DNA of 64,000 bases, from assembly GCA_019802505.1 (NCBI GenBank), contig JAFMOC010000045.1, positions 2,285,001 through 2,349,000 of the forward strand, in the 5' to 3' direction. The position numbers and the translations under genes are program-made. The stretch is from Corydoras sp. C115 (Eukaryota; Chordata; Actinopteri; Siluriformes; Callichthyidae). Positions 21,629-33,784 of this stretch are shown in pieces (within the stretch, counting starts at the first letter, position 1; each line of letters begins with the position of its first letter). The notes beneath the pieces are model-generated. The model was not told where the DNA came from, did not search any database, and worked only from the letters and a program-made list of their open reading frames with translations.

Positions 21629-21976
21629 GGGTGGCTTAGTGGTTTAGCACGTTCTCCTCTCAGCACTAGGGATTCCCGGTTCCAATCCCCATATAGGTGG
21701 AGTTTCCATGTTCTCCCCGTGTCTGCGTGGGTTTCCTCCGGGTTCTCCGGTTTCCTCCCACAGTCCAAAAACATGGATCAAGTTAACTGAGTTCTCCAAA
21801 TTGCCCCATATAGAGTGTGTGTGTGTGTGTGTGTGTGAGTGTGTGCCCAGCGATAGATTGGCGTCCTGTCCTGGGTGTATCTACCCAGCGCCCGAGACGC
21901 TCTCCCCTGGATGGGCATGGGGAACCCCACCGCGACCCTAATAGAGGCTAAAGTGGAAGATAATTGATGGATGCGA
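21629..21976 (+). mobile_element. V-SINE-like SINE with eroded 5' end
   Basis: It starts at GCACAATGGGTGGCTTAGTG, where the usual GGCGGCACGG is altered, and ends in GGAAGATAATTGATGG. Mostly type B diagnostic bases (TCAGCACTAGG, GAGTTCTCCAAATT). I see no convincing target duplication. This is the last SINE before the pura region. Confidence 0.85.
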
Positions 21977-22039
21977 ATAATGAGAATAAAGGTTTCTTCA
22001 TGCTGTATGATTTTATTAATTACAAATATAAGCAAAATA

Positions 22040-22581
22040 CTTGTAAATGTAAATAAATCACAGTATGACCTACGTCACGATGCATCTTAAATTTGTTTCA
22101 TTTACAAATAGCTTTATTCTATACCACTACCCTTTATTTAAACTCTTTCATTAATACCTTTAATGCGAAACTAAATATGCTGAAGATGCTCAAATCGATC
22201 AATCGCTCTGAAGTTCACTGTGCGTTACTCTCTACAACCCTGTCTGCGTCAATGTGGGTTCGAGTCCCAGGACTTAGCTACATTTAGCAGCGCTACAACC
22301 GTGGGAATAACAATTAATGCAATCATAATGCGACATTTGATTAAACAGTGCGTAAAATATTATTAAATCCTTTACAAATATTGTTTTCACCAAGAAGGAA
22401 TTCTTTACTGTGTTACTGGATTATAAAGATTATTATGATTACGTTTGTTTTTGGTAGAAATCTTTTGTTGTTATGACATTAAAGATATAACTTTAAAGAT
22501 ATAACTTTAACGTTAAACTTTTGCAAAAAAAGCTTCTTCCGATAGATGGCAGGCTGCGACCATAGAAAAGAAAATTTGCTG

Positions 22582-22637
<56 letters not shown>

Positions 22638-23900
22638 GAGACGGATTATGTCTAATAAATGCGACCTTGTGTCATTGACACACCCATAACCAGAATTAAT
22701 TAAGGGCGTTCAAATTTAAGAGATTGATTTTACGGAATATGTAATTGATTATTTAAAATTCCAACAATCACCATGATGAACAACAAAACGTCTTTATTAT
22801 CATTGATGAGCCTATAATCGTTAAGATAAATGCATTTTGTATTTGAAGTAAAGAAAATCTGATTAAATTTGATTTGATTAATTTTATTTAGATAGGCCAC
22901 AATTTTTTATACTAAATAAAACTAATATTTACAAATGCTAATCAGATTAGAACTAACATTGCACATCATAATGTTTAAAACATGGGATATGTTTTTTTTA
23001 TTATTATTATTTTACAGCCCGATGTGGATACAGCCCAATTTTGATGTGGATTCGAGATGCGTTGGAAAAAACTATGGGTCATAAATTCAATAAATGAGTT
23101 TTATAAAATAAATTTCCTTTTTTTAGGTGAAGCATCAGTTACATGTTAATGGTTTCAGTTTCAGGTGTCTTATAATCGATATTTAATTTCCCACATTATT
23201 AATTAACTAAAATACATAATGATTTTTATTTCTGTCGATAAAAAATATGACCATGAATCATTCCCAGGTTATACAGATTAGGTAAAAAGTAAGCAGTAAA
23301 CACATGGGCATGTTGTTAAAGCTTGAAATATAAAAAAACAGAAAAAAAAAATCTTACTTTTAATAACAGAGTTGAGCAGTGTAACCTCATCCTTCATCCG
23401 GCTCAGATCCAGCTCCCTCGGACGTTCAGGTCATTAGGCCTCTCGAAGATGCTTTGTATGGGACACTCTAAGGATGATGACAGCCTAATTAATAAAGGAA
23501 GATGAGAGCCAGTACCGGGGAATAACACATGGACTCGTTTCACGCTGGTGTTGAGGTTGCACAAGAGGATGAAAAAAAATAAAAATAAAAAAAATCTGCA
23601 AGTGTAAGAGAAACATTCATTTGTATTCTCAACTTATTCTTAACAAATATATTCTGATGAATAAATGTGGGTATTTACATTCAGATCAACCCTTACTGGG
23701 TTCAAGCACTGATGAACAGACACAGTCACTTTCAATCAACACAGAAAGAAAGAAACAGGACACAAGGATGTTAAAAATTAAACTCTTTTTAGTGACATGT
23801 GGGTAAATTAACATCTTTTTTTATTTTAAAATTTGTAAAATGTACATAAATTATATTTGACGCATCACCTCCGAACATTATTCAGTAATCCTTCTGGCAA
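22040..23900. other. Intergenic DNA distal to pura
   Basis: AT-rich and free of the SINE family. An (AC)n tract is at 22,587-22,635. I see no supported exon. I also looked for the small IGIP reading frame, which lies downstream of PURA in mammals, and did not find it here or in 23,900-27,900. Confidence 0.5.
22587..22635. repeat. (AC)n microsatellite
   Basis: Uninterrupted AC tract of about 24 units preceded by GCGCGC. Confidence 0.95.
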
Positions 23901-24385
23901 AGGGAAGGAACATAAACGAGAAAGCAAATCAATTGCACAAGACATTCCATGTTGAGAAAAATCTTCAAAGATTGGTCAGACTTTTTTTTTTCCAGCTGGG
24001 AAAGCAATGTGCTACTGACATCAATCACTGACGACAGAACAGTTCACCATGTCTTCCTCCAAGCCTTCCCAAAAACAGAATAGAAAAGCCTAACGAAGAG
24101 CAAAAGCACGTGTTATGCCCCGGCCCCAAGGACTAAACCCAAACACCGCTTTCCTAACCAATCACCATTCCCACATTCAGAGAAATGGAAACATGGAGCA
24201 TGTAAATGATCCTGAAAAGTGCATGACTCTCAAAGTTGCCTGCACCAGTTGGGTGGGTTTCTTCTATAATCCTTTTTATTTTATTATAAGTGCAGATAAA
24301 GGCTATTAAACCTAAAAAAATAACATGGATTTTAGCCACTAGCTTCCATGTATTAATCCTTGTATTTTAATGAATATATAGCTAT

Positions 24386-24412
24386 AATAATAATAATAAT
24401 AATAATAATAAT
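24386..24412. repeat. (AAT)n microsatellite
   Basis: Nine AAT triplets. Confidence 0.9.
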
Positions 24413-24920
24413 GCCACAATTGGCACATTTGATATTGCACACAGTAATTAAGTTTATCACTAAAAAAACAAAATGAAATGACAAGTGCAGTGCAAAGTCA
24501 GACAGAAAGGGAAAATCAGGATGTGCTGGCCATACCCTGTAAACGTGGAACTCGTTCACTGACATAATTGCCAAGATCTAGAGCTGGGAACGGACGACTT
24601 CACAACAGGCCAAGATTGAACACCCAGCCAAACCTACCACAGACAATTCTCCCCTTTGCCCTTTTCGAAAACCAGCCAATAGACATAAAGAGCAGTGGAA
24701 GGGCTGAAACCTGCTGCAATCTGCACCAACCCACAGATGTGAGCTGAGGATTAGATGGGATTCTACGGCAGTGTGGAAGGGGAGTCGGTGGTCAGGCTAA
24801 AGCTTGGGTGGCAGAAAGTGGAAAAAGTCCATTTCTTAGGACACCAACATACAGAGGTTAGCTAACAGCATGTGAGGAAGTTGAAACCAAAGAAACTGAG
24901 ATAATGACTGGAACCCAAAC

Positions 24921-27900
24921 TTTATTTAAAGCACCAGCCAGCGTGTAAGCATGTGGAGTGTAAGGCACCAATGCTGAAGAGTATGCTCCCCAACAAGTAA
25001 CATTAAAGTCAGGCTGTCCTAGCCAAGCACACATGGTCCAGTGGTCGAGCTTTACAACGGCCGTGCATCCTTTTCATTAGATGCTCCTCCCTGCTTGTGG
25101 GAAAATCCAGTCTGCCAAATTTTAGCTGTATAAAATACCTCTGAAACTGTTTTAAGGCCCAAACTAGAGGTACGGTAGAGAGCAAAATGAATTACATTTT
25201 GGAAAACCCACTAATTTATTGTATAGAGCTTTTAAGGAAAGGAAATTTAATATTGTCAAAAATGATGCTATAAAAAAAAAAATTATATATATATATATGA
25301 CGTAATTGATTTGCATAACTAACAAAATGCAACATAGGTTCTGTTTACTTGATTTTTTTTTTTTTATCCTAGCATATTATTTTAGGATTTTTAACACATT
25401 TAACATGTTTCCATTATTAGCAGTGCATTACTAACCATTTCTTCGCCGTTTTCTTAATACTGCTCATGTACCATGTTTTCAGATCGCATTCAGATCAATT
25501 TGAATGTCCGCACTTGAATTTAGTCAACAAAAAATATATAGTCAACATATAGTCCATAAAATATAGGATTTTATTGTCCACGATGTTTTTTCAGTACAGT
25601 CAGGGCAGTTTTTTCCCCACCAAGTACCGACTCATTACCTGGTTTATTTAATAACCTAAAGTAAACTATTTGGGGGAAAAAGATATATTTTAATTAATTC
25701 TTATATAATATTTTGTTTTGTTCTGTTAGATCTGCAGGTAAAGTTTATCTGCAGCCAATTTGGATTCTAATGGTTCCACTTACAGGAAGAACTCATTGCT
25801 AAACTATTGAGCAAAACCTAAACTCTCAGCCACTCAGATTGCGTGACACCTAAAGCTGCTCAACTTCTATGCAAATGTCACTGAGCAGCAATCTCTTCTG
25901 ACAGAAACCACCGATCACCAATTAATAATAATCATAATAATGTATATGGATGTGAAGTAGCTCACTGAAGGTATCAAAGTAGTTGTCTCAGGCAACACAG
26001 AAAATACCACTTTTACGACACGGGCAATTAAATTTGGTTATGCTGCAGTCTTTCTCCATTTGGCCGCTAAGGCAGACTGCACTGTATGTTTAAGGATTTT
26101 TTTGGCTTTAACTAATGATGGACTGTCGATACCCTGACTGGATGGATCAGGTGCACTGGTAGCAGGAAAAATCCTAAAGCGTGTGAGACAACGTTTTATT
26201 CTCAAAGTGCTGATTTTACACGGCTATAATTGGATGTAGATTATTAAAAGTGAAAGCTGTAATATGAACTGAAGCCCATACCCTACTGTTATCCATGGGG
26301 AACCTATAGTGCTGCGAGAGTACCTTACCAAAAATGTTAAGCTCTCAATTGCTTTTATGCAGGTACAAATAAAAATGGGCACGGTCCTCTGACTATTTCA
26401 AGAGACATACAGAAGTTCTGAAAGTGTCTAAAGAAGAGATTCTTTTGTTTTTTATTTACTGTATATTTGTTAATTAACCTCGGCCACGAGCTCAATTTCT
26501 TTCCTTTCCTGAACTCGCAGAGAGGATGCATCGGCTGACGTTTGCATGACTGTACTCGGACCCACGCGTGCCTGACCAGGGTTCTCCCCAACACAGGTCC
26601 TAAAGGACCCCTGAGAGAGCGAGAGGGATTTCATTGCTAACGGCCTGTCGTTCATGTTTAATCAAACAGTCATGGATTCTGTATTTACAGGGAGAACGGA
26701 AATGAGTCATCCAACTAAGTGACCAAACATTACAGACAGGACATTGTCCATGAAACCGCACGATAGAAGGTCCTTAAGGACATCCATTGAGAGATTCACC
26801 TCAATGTAGCTGTGTAGAGGTTCACATGCAACAACAGCATTCCTTGGCGCCACTTATACTCTCATCCGTAGACTGATATAATATTTACTCCTTCTAGTTT
26901 GTTAATTAATCCTCCCACTAAAAACGTGGGTTAAGTTCTTCTCTGTAAGCCCCGACACACAGCCGACTCACAAAATCATACTCTGTATAGATTTTTTTTT
27001 TTTTACATTATAGTCCTTTGCACAAATCTGTGACTCTTTTGTACTCTTGGCGTTGTCAGCGCTCCTCTGTGTTAAGTACCCATTAACATCTTTTCTGTAC
27101 ACATGACAACAAGACACAAGTACACACTGCATACCGATTTGCATGAAAGTAATTTCAATGGGGAAAAAAGAAAGAAAAAAAAAAAAAAAACAACCTGGGA
27201 CGCAGGACTCGCTCTCGAGGACGCCTTCACGTTAAGGTCTCCCGTGTCAGGAACCACCGTCCAGTCGAACAGCTCTTCGGCTAATCTATGGCCCATGCGA
27301 GCGTTCGTAACCTTTACCTACTGGATCTACAGTCATGCATGCTCGCAGACATTATGACCTCCAGGGTGCTGGTTAGCCTTCTGGTGATGCTTGAACAAGT
27401 GGGTGGCGTGGTTACCAGGACGGCCTCTTAATAGGATTTTCTTTAAGGTTTTTTGTTTTTGTTTTGTTAAAATAATGAGAATTAAAAAAAAATCTCTGAT
27501 TTGTGCTGAAGTCATTAGCTTACATGTGAAGGACTGCTTTCACTCTCGAGCTCCACGATAAACACTATTCCATAATATCTTCCACGTGTATACAAAAGTT
27601 CTCGGTTAATAAGGGAAATAAACAGTTTCTTTATCTGTAGTCAAGTAGGAAACACAGTTCATATATAATGTTATTACTCTGTTTAGCAGCCGCTTACTGT
27701 ATTAATGGTGGGTAAGTGGATCACATCCAGCGATGGAGTACGACTTGCACCTGTCAGCTTGTGGAGGTTTTGTATGTTTGTGGATACTTACTGCCCCTTG
27801 GGGAGTTACACCGGCACGTTTTAATCTTTCGTTTCGTTTGTACAGTAAAAGTTGGTTTGCGCGTCGTTTCGCCTTGTTCTTGATCGGAAATGTTTTTCTT

Positions 27901-27985
27901 TTTCTTCTTCTTCTTGTTTATTTTTATTTATTTATTATTATTTTTTTTGCATGGCATCTTCCCCGCTCCGCAGCCGCGCCACTTA
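24921..27985 (-). other. Probable pura 3' UTR
   Basis: Minus-strand DNA downstream of the pura stop without a supported gene. Several AATAAA hexamers are candidate ends, among them 24,921-24,926 and 25,215-25,220, plus an AATAAA/ATTTA-rich cluster at about 27,915-27,945, just after the stop. Mammalian PURA has a long 3' UTR. The limit I give is the farthest hexamer I judged plausible and is a guess; a short UTR ending near 27,915 is also possible. Confidence 0.35.
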
Positions 27986-28861
27986 TCAATCCTCGTCGCC
28001 GTCGTCGGCGTGCATTTCGCCGGGCTGCTGCTGCTGCTGCTGCGGCTGCGGCTCGCACGCCCGACGCTCCCGCTGCTTGTCCTGGATCTTCTTCATCTCC
28101 TCGGCGTACTTGCAGAACGTGCTGCCGAACTTGGCCCACACTTTGTAGGGCACCGTGATGGAGTTGCGGTACGTGGGCTTCACCTCGCTGACGCGCATGA
28201 ACACGCCGTACTTGTTGGAGCCCACGTCGAAGAAGAAGCGCTTGTTGTCCACGGTGAGCGACGTGCCCTCGGGCAGCTCGGCCGGCTCGTCCTCCACGCC
28301 GTAGTCGTCGATAAGTTTGGCGAGCGCGTCGCGGAACTCGATCAGCCCCTGCGCCGGCAGCGCGATGGTCTGGCCCTGCGCCGAGCCCAAGCCGGGCCCC
28401 CGGTTCACCGTCTGCCGGATCCTCAGAAACCGCCCCCTCTGGTTCTCCTTCAGATCCATGTAGTACTTCCGATTCTCGCGCACCAGGAACTCGCTCTTGA
28501 GCGCCCGCCGCGGCTCGTCCTGCGCCGCGTCCGGGTTGCTGGGCCCCAGCTGCGCGTAGTGCTCGATGAAGTCCCCGAGGTAGTCGCGGAACTCCACGGC
28601 CACCGACATGGACAGCGTCAGGCGGCTCTTGTTGCCGCCGGCCCCCACTTCGGCGATCTTGAGGAAGCGGCCTTTCGCGTTCTGCTTCACGTCCAGGTAG
28701 AAGCGCTTGTTCTGGATGTCGACGCGCTTGGACGCCAGCTCCTGCGTGTCGTGCTGCAGGCCGGAAGCCGAGCCCGCCCCTCCGGCCACCGCGTGCATGG
28801 AGCTCAGAGCCGGGCCCGGGGCCGCTCCTCCCTGCTCGCTGCCACTGTCTCTGTCCGCCAT
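27986..28861 (-). CDS. pura: Purine-rich element-binding protein A, complete
   Basis: Intronless 291-codon frame, ATG at 28,859-28,861 with A at -3 and G at +4, TGA stop at 27,986-27,988. PURA binds single-stranded purine-rich DNA and RNA and acts in transcription, replication control and dendritic mRNA transport. Three PUR repeats are visible: about residues 46-106 (starting RVDIQNKRFYLDVKQNAKGR), 120-188 (FLVRENRKYYMDLKENQRGR) and 200-264 (LTVDNKRFFFDVGSNKYGVF), with near-mammalian conservation. The MADRDSGSEQGGAA start marks it as PURA rather than PURB. The Gly-rich N-terminal tract of mammals is absent (human is 322 aa). A Gln run (274-279) and an acidic tail end the protein. Its divergent neighbour is nrg2. 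Confidence 0.97.
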   Translation of the reverse strand: MADRDSGSEQGGAAPGPALSSMHAVAGGAGSASGLQHDTQELASKRVDIQNKRFYLDVKQNAKGRFLKIAEVGAGGNKSRLTLSMSVAVEFRDYLGDFIEHYAQLGPSNPDAAQDEPRRALKSEFLVRENRKYYMDLKENQRGRFLRIRQTVNRGPGLGSAQGQTIALPAQGLIEFRDALAKLIDDYGVEDEPAELPEGTSLTVDNKRFFFDVGSNKYGVFMRVSEVKPTYRNSITVPYKVWAKFGSTFCKYAEEMKKIQDKQRERRACEPQPQQQQQQPGEMHADDGDED

Positions 28862-29170
28862 GATGCCTCGCCTGCCTGCCTTCTCCCTCCGTCTGCTGCA
28901 ACCTCACAGCCAGCCAGCCAGCCACGCGGCCGCTCTCGCGAGATCTCTGCGAGCACACACACACAGACAGACCGACCGACGGGTTGGATTTAAAGCACCC
29001 GGAGCGACTGCGCATGCAGAGCAGAGCAGAGCAGAGCAGAGCAGGCGGCTCTCCGTCTGCACAGCGCACGCAGCCGCTGCGCCGATTCTCTCCTGCTTTT
29101 TGTTTCGTTACGCGTTTACTCTCCATCCAAACTTTCGATTCCGAGCTCTGAGCTCGCGGTATTACGTCAT
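28862..29170 (-). promoter_or_regulatory. pura promoter and 5' UTR, GC-rich
   Basis: CpG-rich DNA upstream of the start codon with no TATA box seen. It holds TGCGCATGCA (NRF1-like) at 29,009-29,018, a (GCAGA)5 tandem repeat at 29,016-29,044, CAGC repeats near 28,908-28,922, and ATTACGTCAT (CRE/ATF-like) at 29,161-29,170. The transcription start is not determinable by eye. Confidence 0.6.
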
Positions 29171-30358
29171 GCCTCTTACCTTCTGCACCGCATCGTCTGT
29201 ATGACGAAATAAACATGTCAAATAAAATCACTGACATTTCCAAAATTGATTTCGGGACACAAACAGGTAAATATTGTTTTTATAGCTCGTTGATTTGCCT
29301 TGTTTATGACCTGCATTGCCTGAACCTAATGCCTAATGGAAGCGAACATGCACTGAAATCAGGTTTACAATATATAAACACATGTTTTTTAAAAAAAAGC
29401 AAATGGTAAAGGTTCACTTCAAATGCTGTGCAACACAATGTGTTAATAAATAAATTAAAGAGCCTAAATGTAAGATTAAGACGTGAAAAAAAAAGTTTTT
29501 GAATAGAAATCCGTCTGTAACCTGTATAATATTAAAGAGTATAACAAACAGCTGTTCATTTAGATCAAACTTACATACTTTTGATTTTTTTTTTTTTATT
29601 ATAAGCTACGTGCCACATTGACGAATTTTGCTTCAGAGCTCATGCAGAACCTACAGACTTTAATGCTTCTGTAAGAAGTTCCAACAGGCCGTCGGATAGG
29701 TTTTCTGAGAGATCTTTACCCCTCATAGTTTTATTTCGTTCTAAAATGATTAGGCTACTACTAATAAAAATAAACCTGTAATCTGTGAAATTATTTCAAA
29801 CATTTCATTGAATGACGCAGCTACAATAATTGCAGTTTTCATATAATAAATAGCGTTTTAAAGATGTAAAACTCAGTAGGATTTTTTTTTATTAATTCGG
29901 CCGTCATGCAGCGACTGAAGAAAACATTATCTGAAATATTTTTTTAAAATAATCACGGAAAGGTCAAATGGGTCAAAATATGATGAAGCAAACAATAAAT
30001 ACTAATTGTTAGTTATTATGACCAACGTATCTTCAAAACAGTCTTGACTGTGATAATGCGCTACAGGGCCATGAAAAAAATTAATAAGTAGCTCATTGAA
30101 CACAAACATAATTATGATCATCCTGTATTAAAAAATCATTTATTAATCTGCGCTCAATGTATTCTGCCATCATACATACATTTAAAACGAGAACCCTAAA
30201 CATTAACTATATATAAACTACGATCCTTAACTGCGCCACCCAACTAAATGCTGTTGAAAATTCTAAAAGAACTTCACACCTAAATTATTATTTAACACAC
30301 ACATATATATATTATTAATTAATGCAATGCTGGTTATATATGGTTATATATATATTAT

Positions 30359-30464
<106 letters not shown>

Positions 30465-30553
30465 AATAATAATTATCATTATTATTATAAGTAGACATTT
30501 AAGTTGAGTTCGTTAAGTTGGTTCAGGAAGGAAACATTTGTACAAACGCTGGT

Positions 30554-30554
30554 C

Positions 30555-30599
<45 letters not shown>
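30554..30599. repeat. (AAT)n microsatellite
   Basis: About 15 AAT triplets, 90 bp right of the compound block. Confidence 0.95.
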
Positions 30600-30600
<1 letters not shown>

Positions 30601-32324
30601 TATTTTATCATTTAGCAGAACCTTGTATCCACAGCGACTTCCGAGAACAACACAAGTCAGTAAGATGAGGAGAACCAGCTGAGCTGCAGTCCATCTGCAT
30701 GGTTTTATTGTCAATGCCTAGATGTATCCTCATATATAAATATATTTAGCTTATTTCCTAAACCCGTTCTGTGCTTCCTGACACAGAAGCTCAAACACAG
30801 TATTAAATGTAAGACATCAGAAAAATTCGTATAACGCATTTGTTTTTAGTTCTTTGTTGAAGCCTTGAAATGTGCAATAAAATGTATTAAACAAACCTAA
30901 ATTTCGTATATTTTACTCACACACGAATTTAAACAATTTTAATAAACTGGGTGCAATTAATCTTGACACTAAAAAAACGAAGCCGTTCAGCGTTACAATT
31001 AAAACGTACACATGCAATATTACCTTAATTGCCTTGTTAAAAGAATACAGTTGTAGTACTATAATGGATTATAAATTGATCAGATTATAAAACAATTAGG
31101 AAAATATTTATGTGCAAATGTATACACTATAGCGGTACGTTTACGTGTTTGTGACTTTGTGACAAATACTGTCTTAAAAATCCTAAAACCAGATCTTGGC
31201 CAATAAACTTAATAAAAGCGTCGTTGTAGATTAAATCCACCCGAAACACGTAATTCTATTCACTGAAGATTCATGATCCATCCTGACAAAGGCGTGTGAG
31301 TTCAGATGATAATAGTAAAGTAGACTTGAATGTCCCGTATAATGAGTCAGATTTTCATTTAACAAGAAAAAACGAGTTTAGACTTGAACGTGAATGACAG
31401 TATACTTAACCAGTATCACAATAAGTAATAATATAAACACTATTGTGTATTTGCATTTATGCTATAAATAAATTGGTGAAATAAATTAATAAATAAACAA
31501 ATAATACCAACATTTCATAAGTATTGTTTCATTCATGAACACGATCTAACATTTCACTATGCCACAAAGAATATGTTTTCAAATAAAACTTTAAGTAAAA
31601 ATCCATACTAACTTGTCTGACATAATTGTTTACCAACTTTTTTAATATATAAAATGTCTTGTTGTTCAGAGCTCGTAAGATGCACATGTTTGAATATTTG
31701 GGAAGTCTGAAATTAATTTAACTTTTGTGCTTCAAAAAAAGAGACTGCAGTACTTTAATAAATCCAGTAATTTTGTCTGTTGAATATATTTTATATAATT
31801 CACATTGTTTTTATTTAGTCGGTGTCTGCGATGCACAGAAATACAGTTAGCAAACTTTCAACTCATAAACTTTGTTAATGAACACATTTTATAGGTCACC
31901 TTTAATTTTTATTATTGAAATGATGGTGGGCGACAATTTCTAAAAGCACCTCAATAGCACTTTGACTTCATTTTGGAATTAAAAAAAAAAAATCTTGTAA
32001 AAGTCGCAAATGTCGATCCCCAAAATGGACCCGACTGTAAAGCAGTGCTCCTGTCCGTGTGCAGCCATGAAAATGTGGATGTAAAAAAGACGATAAATAA
32101 TTATCGAGTACTTTAAACCAGCGCAGAAATTTAAATATCTTTAAATTAGTTATAAAGAAATATAACTACTGAGTGTTTAACTGGTTTAATTTTGATTAAG
32201 ATGAGTTTACAACAAGTAGCCGAAATCTCATCAGAGAGCATGCTTTGAATGAAGGAATTATTAAAGAGCAAATTGGCATGCAGCACTAAAAGTGATGTTC
32301 TTTTCCGAAAGTCTCTGAGCTTTG

Positions 32325-32720
32325 GGGAAAAGCGCCGCAGTTCAGCGTATCTTACCCGCTCAGTGTGCAGCAAGTGCGTCTAAAGCCCGTGCAGCTCGGT
32401 TGCAGTCAAACCCTGGGTGTAAAACAAAGGCGATAAAAAAAAACGCGAGCAGCGATGGCCTACCGTCCCCAGCAGCAGCAGCAGCGCCAGTGGCGTTCTC
32501 CTCTCCACAAGATGGAACGAAAGAGCGAGTCGTGGCATGGAGACGGACGCACGCGAGACTTGCACGCTCTTCGACGGCCGTCTGATGTCAGCACGCTCAC
32601 GCTGTCACGGGGAAGTGGAGGAAAGAGACGCGAGCTCGGGCGCCCCGCTCCGTCGGTGCCGCGCTATTGCAGCCTTTATTGCGCATCTCTTCACTGCCTT
32701 GCTGCAACCGCTGTCAACAT
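32325..32720. promoter_or_regulatory. GC-rich island between pura and nrg2
   Basis: A CpG-rich stretch in otherwise AT-rich DNA. On the minus strand a possible splice donor (GAGCGG|GTAAGA) lies at about 32,354, and a weaker one (GGGACG|GTAGGC) near 32,463. It could be a distal untranslated first exon of pura or the start of a non-coding transcript. Short open frames cross it on both strands but match nothing I recognise. Confidence 0.4.
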
Positions 32721-32952
32721 CGTCAGCCTTGTGCATTAAAAAAAAAAGTATGTCATGTTTTATTCATACTCAAATGCAAAACAACTCCCAAACTGCGAGG
32801 ACGAAAGACAACAGCAATGACATATAACAATTGTGTTTATAACAGTGCGGGAAAAATAAAACCACTAAGAGGCAGAGAGATATTCAAACACTAATCATCT
32901 TCATTCATCAAGGGCCTGGGTTTCCAGGAACACGACCCTAGTGCAGTTCGAT

Positions 32953-32960
32953 TGACGTCA
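32953..32960. promoter_or_regulatory. Consensus CRE
   Basis: Palindromic TGACGTCA, 230 bp right of the GC-rich island. An 8 bp match alone is weak evidence. Confidence 0.3.
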
Positions 32961-33057
32961 AAGGCGAAGCTACCAAACTATAACACAAGATTAAATGGTA
33001 CTGGATGCTAAGTGCAAGTACAGGAGGACAATACATTCTGTTTGTTTGGACATGGAC

Positions 33058-33062
<5 letters not shown>

Positions 33063-33107
<45 letters not shown>
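33063..33107. repeat. (TG)n microsatellite
   Basis: Uninterrupted TG tract of about 22 units. Confidence 0.95.
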
Positions 33108-33109
<2 letters not shown>

Positions 33110-33167
33110 CAGTCCATATTGTGCATTTGGCCTACTCCTTGTGTTTCTGTTGATTGCAAATCGTAAG

Positions 33168-33284
33168 TATTAATGAGCGTTAATTTCAGTACCATGGACA
33201 GTGGTATGGAAACTGCCCTTTTGCGGTCAGGTAGGTGTTGGTCCAAACCACTGTCCAGGGTACTGAAATTAACGCTCATTAATA
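33168..33284. repeat. 38 bp inverted repeat with 41 bp loop
   Basis: The arm at 33,168-33,205 (starting TATTAATGAGCGTTAATTTC) is the reverse complement of 33,247-33,284 with one mismatch in 38 bases; weaker pairing extends a few bases into the loop. It would fold as a long hairpin in DNA or RNA. It could be a palindromic miniature transposon or a transcribed hairpin. Confidence 0.85.
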
Positions 33285-33312
33285 CATGTTATGTACTCAA
33301 CAAAAATACAAG

Positions 33313-33314
<2 letters not shown>

Positions 33315-33345
<31 letters not shown>
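33315..33345. repeat. (CT)n microsatellite
   Basis: About 15 CT units, 30 bp right of the inverted repeat. Confidence 0.95.
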
Positions 33346-33348
<3 letters not shown>

Positions 33349-33784
33349 CATGTGTAAATGTTCTTTAAAGCACTTAAACAAGTTCCTCCACAGAAAATAA
33401 TTTTAATAATAATTTTAAAATATTATGATTTAAAATAATTTAAAATTAAAAATAATATTTAGTCTCGACCATTAGCTTTTATGACCTTGAAAAAAATATC
33501 ACCAGATTGGCAAAGATTAATTAATTAGATTCAAGGATTCAAGGATATTTATATTTATATGTATATAAAGTAAAGCAATACAAATAACTTTTATTTAATA
33601 CTTAGAATGCATGTAATGTATTGTAATTTAGGAGTATTAGATACAATTTCTATAGCTTAATTAAAAAGTGCTGCATTGGATTGCTTTATGTTGGCCCATA
33701 GGAGGCGCTCGAGAGGATTTCCTGTTTTAAACTTTATCACTTTTAAGAACATTTTAAATTTATCAAGGCGTACTGGAAAAGGAA

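Noticed and set aside
26355..26655. Two short overlapping minus-strand frames in the presumed pura 3' UTR
   Set aside because: They do not match IGIP or another neighbour gene of PURA, and have no splice or start context that sets them apart from chance.
27890..29243. Long open frames of 367 and 439 codons overlapping pura (one antisense, one in another minus-strand frame)
   Set aside because: They are shadows of the GC-rich pura coding sequence. The pura frame has clear PUR repeats; the others are Arg/Gly/Ala-rich with no family resemblance.
32322..32827. Short Ala/Arg-rich open frames in the GC-rich island
   Set aside because: Expected by chance in CpG-rich DNA and unlike any protein I recognise. 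Treated as regulatory or untranslated sequence.
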